This document shows, one piece after another, positions 10,521 to 21,208 of a stretch of 64,000 bases of DNA (positions within the stretch are counted from its first letter, which is position 1; the number at the start of each line of letters is the position of its first letter). Below the pieces are notes generated by a model that saw nothing but the letters and a program-made list of their open reading frames with translations, ran no database searches and was not told the DNA's origin. Both the position numbers and the translations under genes were made by a program. Origin of the DNA: Mytilinidion resinicola (taxonomy: Eukaryota > Ascomycota > Dothideomycetes > Mytilinidiales > Mytilinidiaceae); the NCBI RefSeq assembly GCF_010093595.1, contig NW_022985441.1, positions 1,984,434 through 2,048,433 on the forward strand. The letters are read 5' to 3'.

Positions 10521-13500
10521 ATGAGCGCGATGCGACGGCTCCTTCAGTTCCGATCGAAGAACAGCAAGGCTGAGGTGCTTCTCCCAGGCCGCCTTTTCTT
10601 CCACATGCTCTAACGTCCAGGCAGGATCCTTTAGAACCCTCCGCATCCTCGGTGTCAGCAGAACCAGCTGCTGCAGTTGTACTAGGCTTGCAAGTGGTAG
10701 CTGAGGGCATCGAACCGATTGTCGAGTATGCTTCCCCGTTGCTCCATTGCTCGTTCGACAGCTAACCCGACTCGAGCATTGTCGCTATCCATGGCCTGAA
10801 CGGACACTGCGAGAAGACATGGACAACGAGCGACGGCGTCAACTGGCTCCGCGACCTCCTCCCGCACGACCTCCCCAACGTGCGCGTACTCAGCTGGGGC
10901 TACGATGCGAACACGCATAGCCGCTCTCGTGTGAGCTGCCAATACCTGTTCGACCACGCACGAACACTAGTATCAGACCTGTGCTTGGAGAGGCAGGTCA
11001 CACAGGTACGCGATATGCGAGATACTGTGCACGACTGAAGTCAAAGTAGACAAATAAGCGGCCGATCGTCTTCGTGGCGCACAGCTTGGGCGGGATCATC
11101 GTGAAAAGCGTGAGTGCGCTTTCCATGACTGCTGTGGTACGCTTGACTGATAGAGGCAGGCGCTCATCCACTCAGATGCTGCCCGACACGGGGCTCTCGA
11201 AGAGCATTGTTCGATCAAGCTGTCGACATACGGCATCATGTTCATGGGCACGCCGCACCAAGGTGGCAGCGGCGTCGCGCTCGGCAGGCTCATGGTCAAC
11301 GTGGCGTCGGTGTTTGTGGCGGCAGACGACCGGCTACTGCAGCACCTCGAGCGGGACTCAGAATGGCTCCAGCAACAGCTTGGGCAGTATGCGCCGATCA
11401 GCAGTCACTTTGTGACCAAGTTCGCGTTTGAGGAGTATGCGACGCCAACCGCGCTTGGCCAGTCGATTATGGTCAGTTGTAGTAAAGTGATCAGCGTATA
11501 CCGGCTACTTACTAACATCTAACAGATCGTTCCTCGAGCGTCAGCTGTAGTACCAGGCGCTGCGGACGGCGAGCCGATAGCGATACATGCAGACCACATT
11601 AACATGGTCAAGTTTGGGTTGAAGTCGGACCCCGGCTACAAGACAGTGTCAGGCCACCCGCGAGTAATGGCTAGAAATGCGGGCGACGCTATCGGTGGGC
11701 AGTGGGATACACAGGGCAGAGTGGACGCGGGTACGTAGTCTTGGACTAGCAAGCGTGTTGGCGAAGTAGTGGCAATAACAAGTTGTTCGTAGTTCTCTCC
11801 AACGAGCCCATTAAGTCGTTTACTGTTCAGTCTAGCGTGCCAGAGGTGTCGCACGTCGAGCGTTTTGTCGGCCGGGACGAGGAAATCGACAAGATCCACG
11901 AAGAGCTCCAGTATGACGGCTCTCGCAAGACAGTCGTAGTGCACGGCCTTGGTGGGATGGGCAAGACTCAACTAGCATTGGCGTATGCGCTGCGACATAG
12001 AGACCAGTACTCGGCAGTATTCTGGGTAAACAGCAAGGACGTGGACACGCTGAAGCAAGGCTATGCCACTGCTGCAAAACGTATCTTTTGCGATCATCCA
12101 TCGCTGATTCATCTAAAGGCAATTGCTGGGGGAAGCGACCTTGACGAAGCGATGGAGGCGGTTAAAAGGTGGCTGAGCAAATCTCAGAACGATCGATGGC
12201 TGATCATCTACGACAACTACGACACGCCAAAGCTTCCAGGATGCGATGACGCAGGGACTTTCAACATTCGACCCTTCCTTCCCGAAGCCCACCACGGAGC
12301 TGTACTGATCACGACGCGGTCTTCCCAGCTAAGGCTTGGTTCTCTTGTCGCAGTAAAGAAGATGCAGAACATCGAGCACAGCCTAGAGATACTGTCGCAT
12401 GCGTCTGGACGTAATGGGCTAGGTAGCGGTAGGCGCCCTTTCTATGTCATCCTACTGCAGCTGCTGACCCTAGATCAAGACCCCAATGCCCGCGAACTGG
12501 CCCAAGAACTAGACGGTCTACCACTTGCTCTTGCCACAGCTGGCGCCTACCTCTACCAGGTGTCGACCAGCCTTGCCGACTACCTTCAGCTGTACAGGAA
12601 ATCGTGGCTTCGGCTGCAGCAGAAGACGCCACAGCTGCTTTCGTACGAAGATCGAGCGCTATATTCGACGTGGGACGTCTCGCTTGCTCATGTCAAGCAG
12701 CGAAGCGAGCTCGCAGCCAAGGTTCTCCAGCTGTGGGCGTACTTTGACAACCAAGACGTCTGGTTTGAGCTCCTGCAGGAATGCCGACAGGACGGTCCAG
12801 AGTGGTTTTCGGAGCTGACAGAGGACCAGCTCAGCTTTGACGAGGCGGTAAGAGTGCTCTGCGACCATGCGCTGGTCGAGACAAATACCACATATGGAGA
12901 TGGCAACGTAGAATCGCGTGGCTACAGCATGCACGGCTGCGTGCACTCGTGGACAATGCACGTAGTGAACAACAGATGGGATGCCAGATTGGCTAGAATC
13001 GCGTTAAGTTGCATAGGCCTGCATGTACCAGACCACAACAGGCCTCAGTACTGGGTTGTAGAGCAGCGGCCTCTTCGTCATGCTAATCGGTGCCGAGCGT
13101 TTCTTCGTACTAGGCCAGCGGGGCAGGATGACGACAAGTCAATGCATGGAGCAATACACAACTTGGGCATGCTCTACGTAGATCAGGGCAAGCTGGACGA
13201 GGCAGAGGAGATGTACCAGCGGGCGCTGCAAGGCAAAGAGAAGGCATGGGGACCAGAGCACACATCAACACTTGACACGGTCAACAACTTGGGCCTTCTC
13301 TACGCGGACCTAAGGCGGCTTGACGAAGCGGANNNNNNNNNNNNNNNNNNNNNNNNNNNNNNNNNNNNNNNNNNNNNNNNNNNNNNNNNNNNNNNNNNNN
13401 NNNNNNNNNNNNNNNNNNNNNNNNNNNNNNNNNNNNNNNNNNNNNNNNNNNNNNNNNNNNNNNNNNNNNNNNNNNNNNNNNNNNNNNNNNNNNNNNNNNN

Positions 13501-13984
13501 NAAGATGTACCAGCGGGCGCTGCAAGGCAAAGAGAAGGCATGGGGACCAGAGCACACATCAACACTTAACACGGTCAACAACTTGGGCAATCTCTACGCA
13601 GGTCTAGGACGGCTTGGCGAGGCAGAGAAGATGTACCAGCGGGCGCTGCAAGGTAAAGAAAAGGCAGGAGTTCCAGAACATTCTATTCTTAAAGAGCTTA
13701 ACAACTTAGGCATTCTCTACAAGAACCTAGGGCGGCTTAATGAGGCGGAGAAGATGTACCAGCGGGCGCTGCAAGGCTACGAGAAGGCATGGGGACCAGA
13801 GCACACATCAACACTTAACACGGTTAACAACTTGGGCCTTCTCTACGCAGACCTAGGACGGCATAATGAGGCGGAGAAGATGTACCATCGAGCACTTAAT
13901 GGATTTGAGAAACGCCTGGGCTATGAACACGAGCGGTGTCGCAGGCTACGTCGTGTTCTTGCTGCTTTAGAGAGATCGTTATAA
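10521..13984 (+). CDS. NLR-like STAND protein: alpha/beta hydrolase, NB-ARC and TPR repeats
   Basis: Seven exons join in frame: 10521-10574, 10625-10725, 10777-11005, 11059-11109, 11160-11471, 11526-11730 and 11793-13984, about 1,047 residues counting the assembly gap. Introns are 50-62 nt with GT-AG ends and CTAAC-like branch sites. The N-terminal domain has the hydrolase motifs IVAIHGLNGH and AHSLGG (nucleophile serine) then MGTPHQGG, the SesB-type lipase/esterase-like domain of fungal NLRs. The NB-ARC follows with P-loop GLGGMGKT at about residues 369-376, the Walker B-like segment WLIIYDNYD, then LITTRSSQL and GLPLALATAGA. From about residue 770 come near-identical 42-residue TPRs (NNLGLLYADLGRLDEAEKMY type). 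Fungal NLRs of this type are thought to sense non-self and trigger defence or incompatibility. The very similar repeats suggest concerted evolution. Exons 1-2 are the least certain. Confidence 0.9.
13333..13501. other. assembly gap inside the TPR array
   Basis: A run of 169 N replaces sequence within the near-identical TPR units. The unit is 126 bp in most copies. The distance across the gap from the expected unit start at 13334 to the observed one at 13502 is 168 bp, which is 126 plus 42, so the N count does not match a whole number of units. Repeat copy number here is therefore unresolved. Confidence 0.97.
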
Positions 13985-14133
13985 CAAAGTAAATAGATCC
14001 TAGAGTGCTAATCTTATAGCTATTTATTGTTCCAAAGCAGACAGAGATTACGCTGTATACATAGCGTACAGTATATTAATTACTAATTGTCTATGCCGCT
14101 CTAGGCTGTTATAAAGTTAGATTCTACGCACCA
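13985..14133. other. NLR 3' flank
   Basis: AT-rich 150-bp spacer between the NLR stop codon and the Tc1/mariner relic. It probably holds the NLR 3' end; I see no distinct site. Confidence 0.4.
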
Positions 14134-15815
14134 TAGTACGTGAAAATTGCGAGTGCCCCTAAGGCGCTAAGGCCACAACTTTCAACACGGGACATTCTCC
14201 CATACAATTCATCATACAACGTCTACAAGCCCAAATCCATCACGTTTTGATCAGAATAACGAAATGTGTAGTCGCCTGAACTGCCCAGCGAGGTAAAATC
14301 ACGATAATTCTTGGTGTTGCAGTGCTGATCGCTCGATAGGGGCCTAAAACCCCCCTCGAAGCCCCACAGAAGCACAAGCATAAGGCAGGCACATAGCTAC
14401 ATACATAGAATTCGATACATCATCACTATAAGGCTGATCTAATGCGCTCTCCACCTGTTTTTCGCAGCTGTTCACATCGCCACGGCATCTCAGCAATGCG
14501 GCGCCGCACCTCAATCATGCCTTGTTGTGATTCTGATATCATCGCCCATTCCTCCAGCGCTATTGCCTTGAGCTCTTCTAGGGTTTTCCACTCGTTAAAG
14601 CGCTTCCGTAGACGTTGTTTAAAGATATCCCAAACGCCCTCAATTGGGTTAAGATCTGGTGATTGTGCTGGGTGTTTAAGAAGCCGTATACCGTGCCTCT
14701 CTTTGAGCGAGCGAGCAACGGTTACCTCTGACCTTGTGCCGTGCGCATTATCGTTGTCCTCTTGGAGCATGCATTTGCCATGGTATTGGGGCTGATCTGG
14801 GTCCTGATTGTGCTCCTCTAGACGCGCAATACACCCAGGAAGAATCTTCTTAGTGTAGTAGGCTTAGGTCATAGAATTCCCCTTTGCCTTCGCATCCACG
14901 CCGTGTGGCAGCGCTGCCTCCCATTCCTTCACTCTTTGTAGGTATTGCTCCTCAGTCTCTCGTGTAGGACGGTGGCGTGGCTTTTGTGGCCTTTTTTCAA
15001 CGTTAAGGTGGTCGTTTTCGTCGTTGTAGAATACTAGACGCCCGATATAATGCCATAATACATCGGTTGCCACATATAGGCGCATATTAGTATCTTTGGT
15101 GCCAAAATGCCGTCGATTCTCCGTATTATATCGCGTTCCCTCCCTCCTGTAGACGTAGCCTACGCTTTGTTAATACGGATCAATGTGCGCTTCATCCGTG
15201 AAGTGTACAAACTGCCAAAAGCTATCAACTGTATCATCTTTATGCTGCCAGCCGTAGCCCTCTTGGAGCAAGCATATTCCTATGAGAAATATCCGAGACA
15301 GCTGCCATCTTAAAGCGCTTAAATTTCGATTCCTTGTTATACTTCTGCAGCGTACGAACCGTGGCGTAGATGCCAAAGTGCTGCATCTAGACATCAAACG
15401 GTGCTCTGCGGATTGGGATTGTTGTCGCTTTGTATGACAGCAAGCTGCTCATCTGTAATCACCCGAAGGCTCTGGCCATTGTGATGCTTTCCTGGCCGGT
15501 ACTCTGCATCCTTGTCCTTCTCTCTGCGCTGCCTAAGCATGTTCTTGCACGTTCTGAACAAGCCTGTGAAGTTGATCCTTCTGGCCGCATCTTGGATGCC
15601 TTCCCCTGGGTTTTCTAAGGTCATATGCATTGAAAAATCGCGTGCGAGTATGCGTAGAGAATCCATGGCGACTTGTCTTGCGCTTAGGAGTTGTTGGAGC
15701 CATTAATTTAATAGTAATTTGTTTGATAGAATTGTGATGATTTTGGTCAAATTGATGAGCGCCAAGCGTCTCGTTGCCTTGGCGCCTTAGGGGCACTCGC
15801 AATCTTCACCCACTG
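14134..15815. mobile_element. decayed Tc1/mariner-like DNA transposon with terminal inverted repeats
   Basis: The sequence ATTGCGAGTGCCCCTAAGGC at 14147-14166, extending to about 14179, is matched in inverted orientation at about 15767-15802; outward of the core the copies diverge (TAGTACGTGAA on the left, CAGTGGGTGAA on the right when read inward). The pair bounds about 1.68 kb holding a broken minus-strand transposase. The left end differs from the right mainly by C-to-T and G-to-A changes, as expected for repeat-induced point mutation. The target-site duplication is not clear. It lies 150 bp downstream of the NLR stop codon. Confidence 0.85.
14426..15703 (-). pseudogene. broken Tc1/mariner transposase
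   Basis: Reading from ATG 15703, the pieces begin MAPTTPKRKTSRHGF, continue after a frame change as NPGEGIQDAARRINF and NMLRQRREKDKD, then FTDEAHIDPY, a block around GRLVFYNDENDHLNVE, and a final part with EDNDNAHG and SPDLNPIEGVWD. The order is that of a helix-turn-helix domain followed by a DDE catalytic domain with its second aspartate and glutamate. At least three frame changes and several stops separate the pieces, so no active enzyme can be made from this copy. It is the remnant gene of the element bounded by the inverted repeats at 14134 and 15815. No family name is assigned. Confidence 0.85.
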
Positions 15816-16987
15816 TGGCACTAAGATGTGCTGTGCTAAAGCTTAGTATTAACGATTTGTTGCACGCGTACCGACAGGTTAACGCTATGCCAAATATGTT
15901 AGGTAGGGTATTATAATCCCTGCTTGCAGTGTGGCGCAAACTTTGTTGCCGACTGCGTTTAAAGGGAAGCCGGTTTCGCTAAGGACTGTACATCTCGTTT
16001 GAAACTTGATAATCTAACGAAGGACTCCAGACAGTGACGGAGAAGTACCTACAAACGGATTACTTTATGCTGATTTAGGGTCTTGCTCATTGTTGTTGAT
16101 GTCTTCGTAGCAAACTCAATACTGGTCGTTCAGTGATAACATGCAACCGAATTTGGTAATAAAGCAATAGAAAATCTAGAGTTATAGGAGGCCTTTAAGG
16201 CACTGTGGGCATGTTCTAGAAGAGAGCTTGTTCCGCGGTCAGTACAATGTTCTGCAAGTCATGGCTGGCTTAAAATGTTCTGCAAGATCATTTTCCACAC
16301 AGAGTTTTCGAGCCTACCACGGTACCTCTCTTGACTCACGAAAATCCTCTCACAGAACCACTGGTTCCCCTAAGAGTCACATAACGTGAGCTAAGCTCGG
16401 AGCCTACTCGCCAGAGTATAAAAGAAAGTGCTCCCTCTCTCACTCTCCTCTTCTTTTCTTCGCCGCAAGGCACCACCATTCGCAATGAAGCTGGTCTTGC
16501 GGACTCGCCAGAATCCAGTGGGTGACCGGGAATGAGAGACCCTACTTGTAGCGTCCTGGCAGGCAATGGTCAGTATGTGTGTAGGTGATTAGCTGGAACG
16601 GGTGCTGGTGTCCGCGAGGCCCAGTGTGGTGTCCGTGCAAGGGTTGATGTCCTACATCCAGTGGGAAGATAGGCCCGAGTGTATCGACTGCGAAGCTTTT
16701 GTCTCATCTCTTGGAACAGTCAGTTTCCCAGACCTCCCGGTAGGTGTTAATGCTGCTTTCTAGGCTTGACGTTAAAAATCTGGGCGATGCGTAGATTCGT
16801 TACCAACTTCAACTACCGATTTACCAGACACCTTAGGGTTGTACTGGGTTTTTTACAGCACGTGGAACGACTTTCGTACACGTAGACACACAAACCACTT
16901 TTTCTTTTTCTTTTTTTTTTTTTACAGCGCGTGGAACGACTTTCGTACACGTAGCCACACAGGCCACTTTCCTCCAGACCAGCCACA
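15816..16987. other. intergenic region with a 69-bp direct repeat at its right end
   Basis: No convincing coding sequence. Short open frames such as 16336-16566 (-) lack recognisable content. A TATA-like ATAAAAG lies near 16419. The last 140 bases carry the repeat described at 16850-16970, just before the ATG of the next gene. Confidence 0.35.
16850..16970 (+). repeat. two-copy 69-bp direct repeat with splice-acceptor-like ends
   Basis: Two copies of a block containing CGTGGAACGACTTTCGTACA start at 16861 and 16930, 69 bp apart. Each is preceded by a long pyrimidine or T run ending in TTTACAG, which looks like a 3' splice site, so the duplication may have doubled an acceptor in the leader of the gene at 16988. 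Confidence 0.8.
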
Positions 16988-17569
16988 ATGCGCAGTAAGC
17001 TTTGCTTCTGGCGCAAGAAGCAGTGCCCTCTCGGTTCCTTGCCTGCTTCATCTAAATGTACGTTTTCCTTTTCTTCTTCTTCTTCAAGTCCCCCGAGTGG
17101 GCCAGGCCCTGTCACAGCCTGTTCACTTGAAACCACGCCCTCCCCCCCTTCTTCAAGTCCCCCGAGTGGGCCGGGCCCTGTCACAGCCCGAGAGTATCGG
17201 CGGAAGTTGGAAGGGGACGAAGAGCTGTATTACGTGTGGAGCGAGAGCCCGCTCGTGAAGGAGCTCGAGGCCGTGGCGGCGGCGGAGGCGGCGGCGGCAG
17301 CGGAGGCGGCAGCGGCAGAGGTGGCGAGGGCGGCGATGAGGGCAGCGTGGGAGGCAGACGAGGCGTTGCATAGGGAGAAGATGGAGAGCGACGTGGAGTA
17401 TCGGCGGGAGTGGGAGGCCAAGAGGGAGAGGCACCGGACGACGCGGGGGCAGGGCGGCATTGGAACGGGACCGGGGATGGCTTGTCGGAGGGACAAGGAG
17501 TGGGCGAGGGAATGGGACGAGAGGATGGCGAGAAAGCGGCTAGCAATGGATCTTGCTAATGCTTCCTAA
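16988..17569 (+). CDS. hypothetical low-complexity protein
   Basis: This frame of 193 codons starts at ATG 16988. The N-terminal part is serine- and proline-rich and contains two copies of SPPSGPGPVTA, encoded by a 69-bp direct repeat (17085 and 17154; 23 codons, so frame is kept). The centre is an alanine/glutamate-rich run (VAAAEAAAAAEAAAAEVARA) and the C-terminal third is rich in R, E and W (YRREWEAKRERHR), predicted helical or coiled-coil. No known domain. A GTACGT-to-CAAG stretch at about 17058-17087 could be an intron that removes part of the serine run. Repeats of the same 69-bp length just upstream suggest one slippage-prone locus. Whether it is translated is uncertain. Confidence 0.45.
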   Translation: MRSKLCFWRKKQCPLGSLPASSKCTFSFSSSSSSPPSGPGPVTACSLETTPSPPSSSPPSGPGPVTAREYRRKLEGDEELYYVWSESPLVKELEAVAAAEAAAAAEAAAAEVARAAMRAAWEADEALHREKMESDVEYRREWEAKRERHRTTRGQGGIGTGPGMACRRDKEWAREWDERMARKRLAMDLANAS

Positions 17570-17633
17570 AAACTTGCCTTTGAGTGAATTGTCGTGATGC
17601 TTCTGTGACTGATTTTGGATTTTGTGACTATCT

Positions 17634-17640
<7 letters not shown>

Positions 17641-17686
<46 letters not shown>
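17641..17686. repeat. (TG)15 followed by a G run
   Basis: A perfect TG dinucleotide microsatellite of 15 units runs straight into 16-17 consecutive G. It lies 70 bp downstream of the hypothetical gene ending at 17569. Length is likely to vary between isolates. Confidence 0.97.
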
Positions 17687-18056
17687 TGGGTGACGAGGCG
17701 ATGACTTCGGTACCATGTTTAGCTCTGTGTGTAGAGAGCGCTCGAAGGTGATGTCCTCACATATGTGGCTTGTAAGTGAACAACAAGGCTGTCGGTTGAT
17801 TGGGGTAGAGGGGGTTGGGCACACACGTAGGTTGTAAACACCAAGTGGGGTGGAGACAAGGAGTGCTCTCCGTGGCTAAATGTTGGAAATACAGGTAGCT
17901 CCAGACCCCTCAGCGTACCTACGAAATGACCGTTCTTCAGTCTTGATACAACAGAATCGGTGAAACTCACATAAAAAGCTATCTCAGCCTCCTCCCCCAT
18001 CAATCCTGATCACTGCTTGCCGATGTCACGGCCATGCCAGCATTCTGACCAGATTG

Positions 18057-18305
18057 CAGACATGATGTCAAAAGCTAGAGCACCTAAATCAGAACACCTC
18101 GAATTCCATCACTCTGACACCTTCCTGACGCCGTCTGAAGGGCTCCCATATACCACGAGAGATCCAGACACGATGTCAAACCCCAAAGCATCCAAATCAG
18201 AACACCTCGAATTCCATAATCTTGACACCTTCCTAACACCGTCTGAAGGGCCCCCATATACCACGAGCCATCCAGACGCGATGTTAGAAGCCCGGGGATG
18301 TAAAT
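18057..18305 (+). repeat. 108-bp tandem repeat, 2.3 copies, open in frame
   Basis: Copies start at 18057, 18165 and 18273 (partial), exactly 108 bp apart. The unit is 36 codons long and lies inside an open frame at 18017-18307 (+, 96 codons) whose repeated peptide includes SEHLEFH and DTFLTPSEG and PYTT. The minus strand is also open through the region (18722-18084). The two full copies differ at a handful of positions. I cannot tell which strand, if either, is translated. Confidence 0.88.
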
Positions 18306-18983
18306 GAGCCCGCCTACTTCGCAGAAGGCGGGGGCCGATGCGTATGCCTCGGGCACGTGAATCGGACGGGGTTCGAACGGATAGAAAACCGCTCTGGTAG
18401 TGGTCTCAAGCGTGCTCCAGAGCGCTGCTAGCAATAGGCGTACAATGTAGAATGCGCGAGGATGGGAATCGGACGGGGTTCGAACGAATAGGTAAACACT
18501 TTGGTAATGGGGCCTTGCTTGCTTCAAAGAAAGATGGTAGAGCTGGGTGAGATGTGGAGAGCGCGGGTACGTAGATTGGACTAGAGTCAGACGGTAGGAA
18601 AAGGAACTTGATGACGGTGTCTGACTTGCGTCAGTGACCTCACCAAAGCGCAGGAGGATGTAGAGATCTTGGGGGTGGAGATCAGGAAATGTGATCAGAG
18701 CTGGAAATAGACATGACGGCAATGGAAGGAGGGCTTCAGCATGCTACGAGGATTGCGAGCTGGTATAAACTTCTCCGACATGGAAATCAGACACAGGTTC
18801 AGAACACTAGAAACACTCATGCTGACGGTGTCAAAGGTTCCTCAAACACACACCGCAGAACGGCAACCGCTTGGAAAATTAACCCGATTATAGAGAATAC
18901 TCAATCTACCTACCAACGCCACGCTGTGGCCCAGACACGACCGATGCCTCAGCACAACGCAGATCCATCCAATTTCATGCCTA
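18306..18983. other. intergenic region with a short imperfect repeat
   Basis: The phrase ATCGGACGGGGTTCGAACG occurs at about 18361 and 18468, 107 bp apart, and may be an old extension of the neighbouring 108-bp array. No convincing gene; the minus-strand open frame 18084-18722 spans this region but shows no domain. Confidence 0.45.
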
Positions 18984-20489
18984 TTACACAGCCTCTTCTC
19001 CCCTGGGCGTTTCTCCGTCCTTCGCCCCATCCAGCCCACCTCCCAATACCGCGCTCTGCTTCCTAACATTCTCATCCGCACTCTCCGCAGCCCATCCTTC
19101 GGTCCCGACATAACTCCCCCTGCCCACCCCAATGAACCACGCACGATCCCGACTCCGCGCGCCCCAACTCCACCCGGCGCCCTGCCGGATGGGCAGGTGA
19201 TACCAGCGGAAGCTGAAGTAGGCGCAGATGATCCCAATCGCCGACCCAAACAAGATATCGAATCCGTGATGGCGAAAATCAGAGAAGCGGGTGCTGGAGA
19301 TATAGATGGCAGCGCAGATAGGTATCAACGCGAGGACAAGAACGTAAACAGGGGGAGCTGCGGCTTGGTTGCGGATGGGGACGATATGCTGGTTCTGTAC
19401 AAGTGTTTGTGAAGGGAAGGTGTCTTCGGACCGCGGCTTCTTGGAGCTAGAACTGTTGCTGCCGTCTGTGTTTTCGCGGGAGTGGTAGGCGGGGAGGGCG
19501 GTTTTGGAGGCGGAGAGGTTGGTGTAGGTGGGGTCTTGGGAGTAGGGACGGGGAGGGAGGAAGGGGATGGCAATGGCGAACTTGGAGCAGAGGAAGAGGG
19601 TTAGGTAGAGGAGGCCGGCCCAGGAGACTAGATATACGATTAGCACGGTTGGAAGAGTCATAATTGAGGATTCAAGCTTACAGGATGAGTGGCCGCTGGG
19701 AAAGCTGCGGAATCCATCGTCTAGGATACTTTTGTCTGTCTGTTGGCAGATGCTAGAGCTGACGAGGACCCAGAGAGGGGAGAGATCCATTCCGTCGCCA
19801 CCTAGGCGGTCTGCGGATACCTGGGATACTTTCGGATTGCATCGAGAGAGGAGGTCAGGGCGAGGTTTTCCGAAGAGGTTCTTCATGCCCTCTGTGATCA
19901 TGAAAGCCGTAGCAAGGGAGAGCGCGAGGCCCATCCAGCCGGCTGAACACATATTAGCATTCGTTTATTGAAAGCTGTAGATGGTAGCCCCTCCAGAAAT
20001 AGGGGTATCCAAACAGAGCGGTCAACTCACTGTTCCATTCCCAAAACTTCCTCCGCCATACAAGGGCCTTTGGCGTGCCTCTGCTAACTGCCCGACCAGG
20101 AACGAATATCAAGCAAACGAGGAACACTATGATGGCGGGTATGACAAGTCCAACAACGATGAGCAACCATGTCGGGATCTTCTCTTTGTGTACGTAGGGG
20201 AGGGATATGGAGAGGTCGAGTAGGGAAAATGGTCGATGATTCGGGGATATAGAGTTGAAGCCGCCTCCGACACCTGCAATCGCACTGCGCTGTGTTAGTC
20301 TGAGATAATTCTAAGGTAAGATATTGAAGCTAGTGTCATTAAAGGAGGATTTGTGGTGATACTTTGTGTTCTTGACATGGCCCATTCACGACTCGGAAGT
20401 ATCGGTACAACTCACATTATAACAATCCAATCGAAGATATAACTCGCAATGATCCGTTTCGACGGCAGAATACTATTCATGGTCTTCAT
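18984..20489 (-). CDS. PAP2-superfamily lipid phosphate phosphatase (DPP1/LPP-like)
   Basis: Four exons, 20489-20416, 20284-20031, 19942-19682 and 19627-18984, join in frame to give 410 residues; introns are 131, 88 and 54 nt. The three phosphatase motifs are visible: KNLFGKPRP (KxxxxxxRP), FPSGHSS (PSGH, completed across the last intron to SSFSWAG) and TRFSDFRHHGFD (a SRxxxxxHxxxD variant with a leading S-T-R). Several hydrophobic segments (for example LLIVVGLVIPAIIVFLVCLI and WAGLLYLTLFL) predict about six membrane spans, as in yeast Dpp1 and Lpp1, which dephosphorylate diacylglycerol pyrophosphate and phosphatidate in membranes. A long serine-rich loop lies between motifs two and three. 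The gene is divergent from the ankyrin gene at 21209, with about 720 bp between starts. Substrate within the family is not determined. Confidence 0.92.
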
Positions 20490-21208
20490 ACTGCCGTTGA
20501 TTTTGCTAGCACCAAGAGGCTGCAACAACCTGGGTATGTGTCGCGTGCTCAGGCACCTTGGAAAAAGGGTTTGGATTTACAAGAAAGCGTAAGGGGCAAA
20601 GTAAGACCAGAGATGAAGTTCGCACGCGACAGTCGGCAGCCGGCGGCTCGTGAAGTACCCCAAAAGGCTGGGCAATCGTCTCAAAAGGCTTGGAATCTTC
20701 TTGGAGGTCTGCACAACGAAAACGGCTGCACTGCGCCTCCTTTATTGTTTCGGCTGGCGCCCACTCGAAAATCTCACGAGCGCCTGCACACCTGCTTCTC
20801 GAAACAATATCGACGCGTCGGAATCGCTGTGTCAGCGTCAGCGATTTGGGTAATTGAGCAGATGGCACCCGACGTGGATACGAGAGGCGGAGCAGCACCA
20901 GCGATACGCGCCCTTGGCCCAAGCGGTGCGTTGCGGGTTCGAGGCGGCGAGTGGCGAGTTAGGAGAAAGTCACGATTGGCTGGGACGACGAATGCAGACC
21001 GGCCAAGAGACCTCCACGTCAGCTTCCCAGCAGATCGCCGACTAGGAAAGAGCCCGAGAATCCCGCTGAAGCTGAGATCGGCCTCGCCTTGGCACCCGCT
21101 TCGGCATCCCGAAAGCCACCTGGCCGAATATCAGACGAAACCTAGCTGACGACACTACACGCCTCAAGCCTCACACCCCGTCCCTCAACGCGCGGCTCAA
21201 CACCGACC
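20490..21208. promoter_or_regulatory. divergent promoter region of PAP2 and Yar1-like genes
   Basis: About 720 bp separate the start codons of the two divergent genes. An open frame at 20538-21149 (+) has no recognisable domain and I treat it as chance. No specific binding site is claimed. Confidence 0.45.

Noticed and set aside
11721..11792. Possible frameshift in the TPR NLR between exons 6 and 7
   Set aside because: Using the acceptor at 11791-11792 (TTCGTAG) with the GTACGT donor at 11731 restores the frame, so no lesion is needed.
18361..18490. Two GGGTTCGAAC words resembling a tRNA B box
   Set aside because: No A box at the right distance and no cloverleaf could be drawn; the words belong to a 107-bp repeat.
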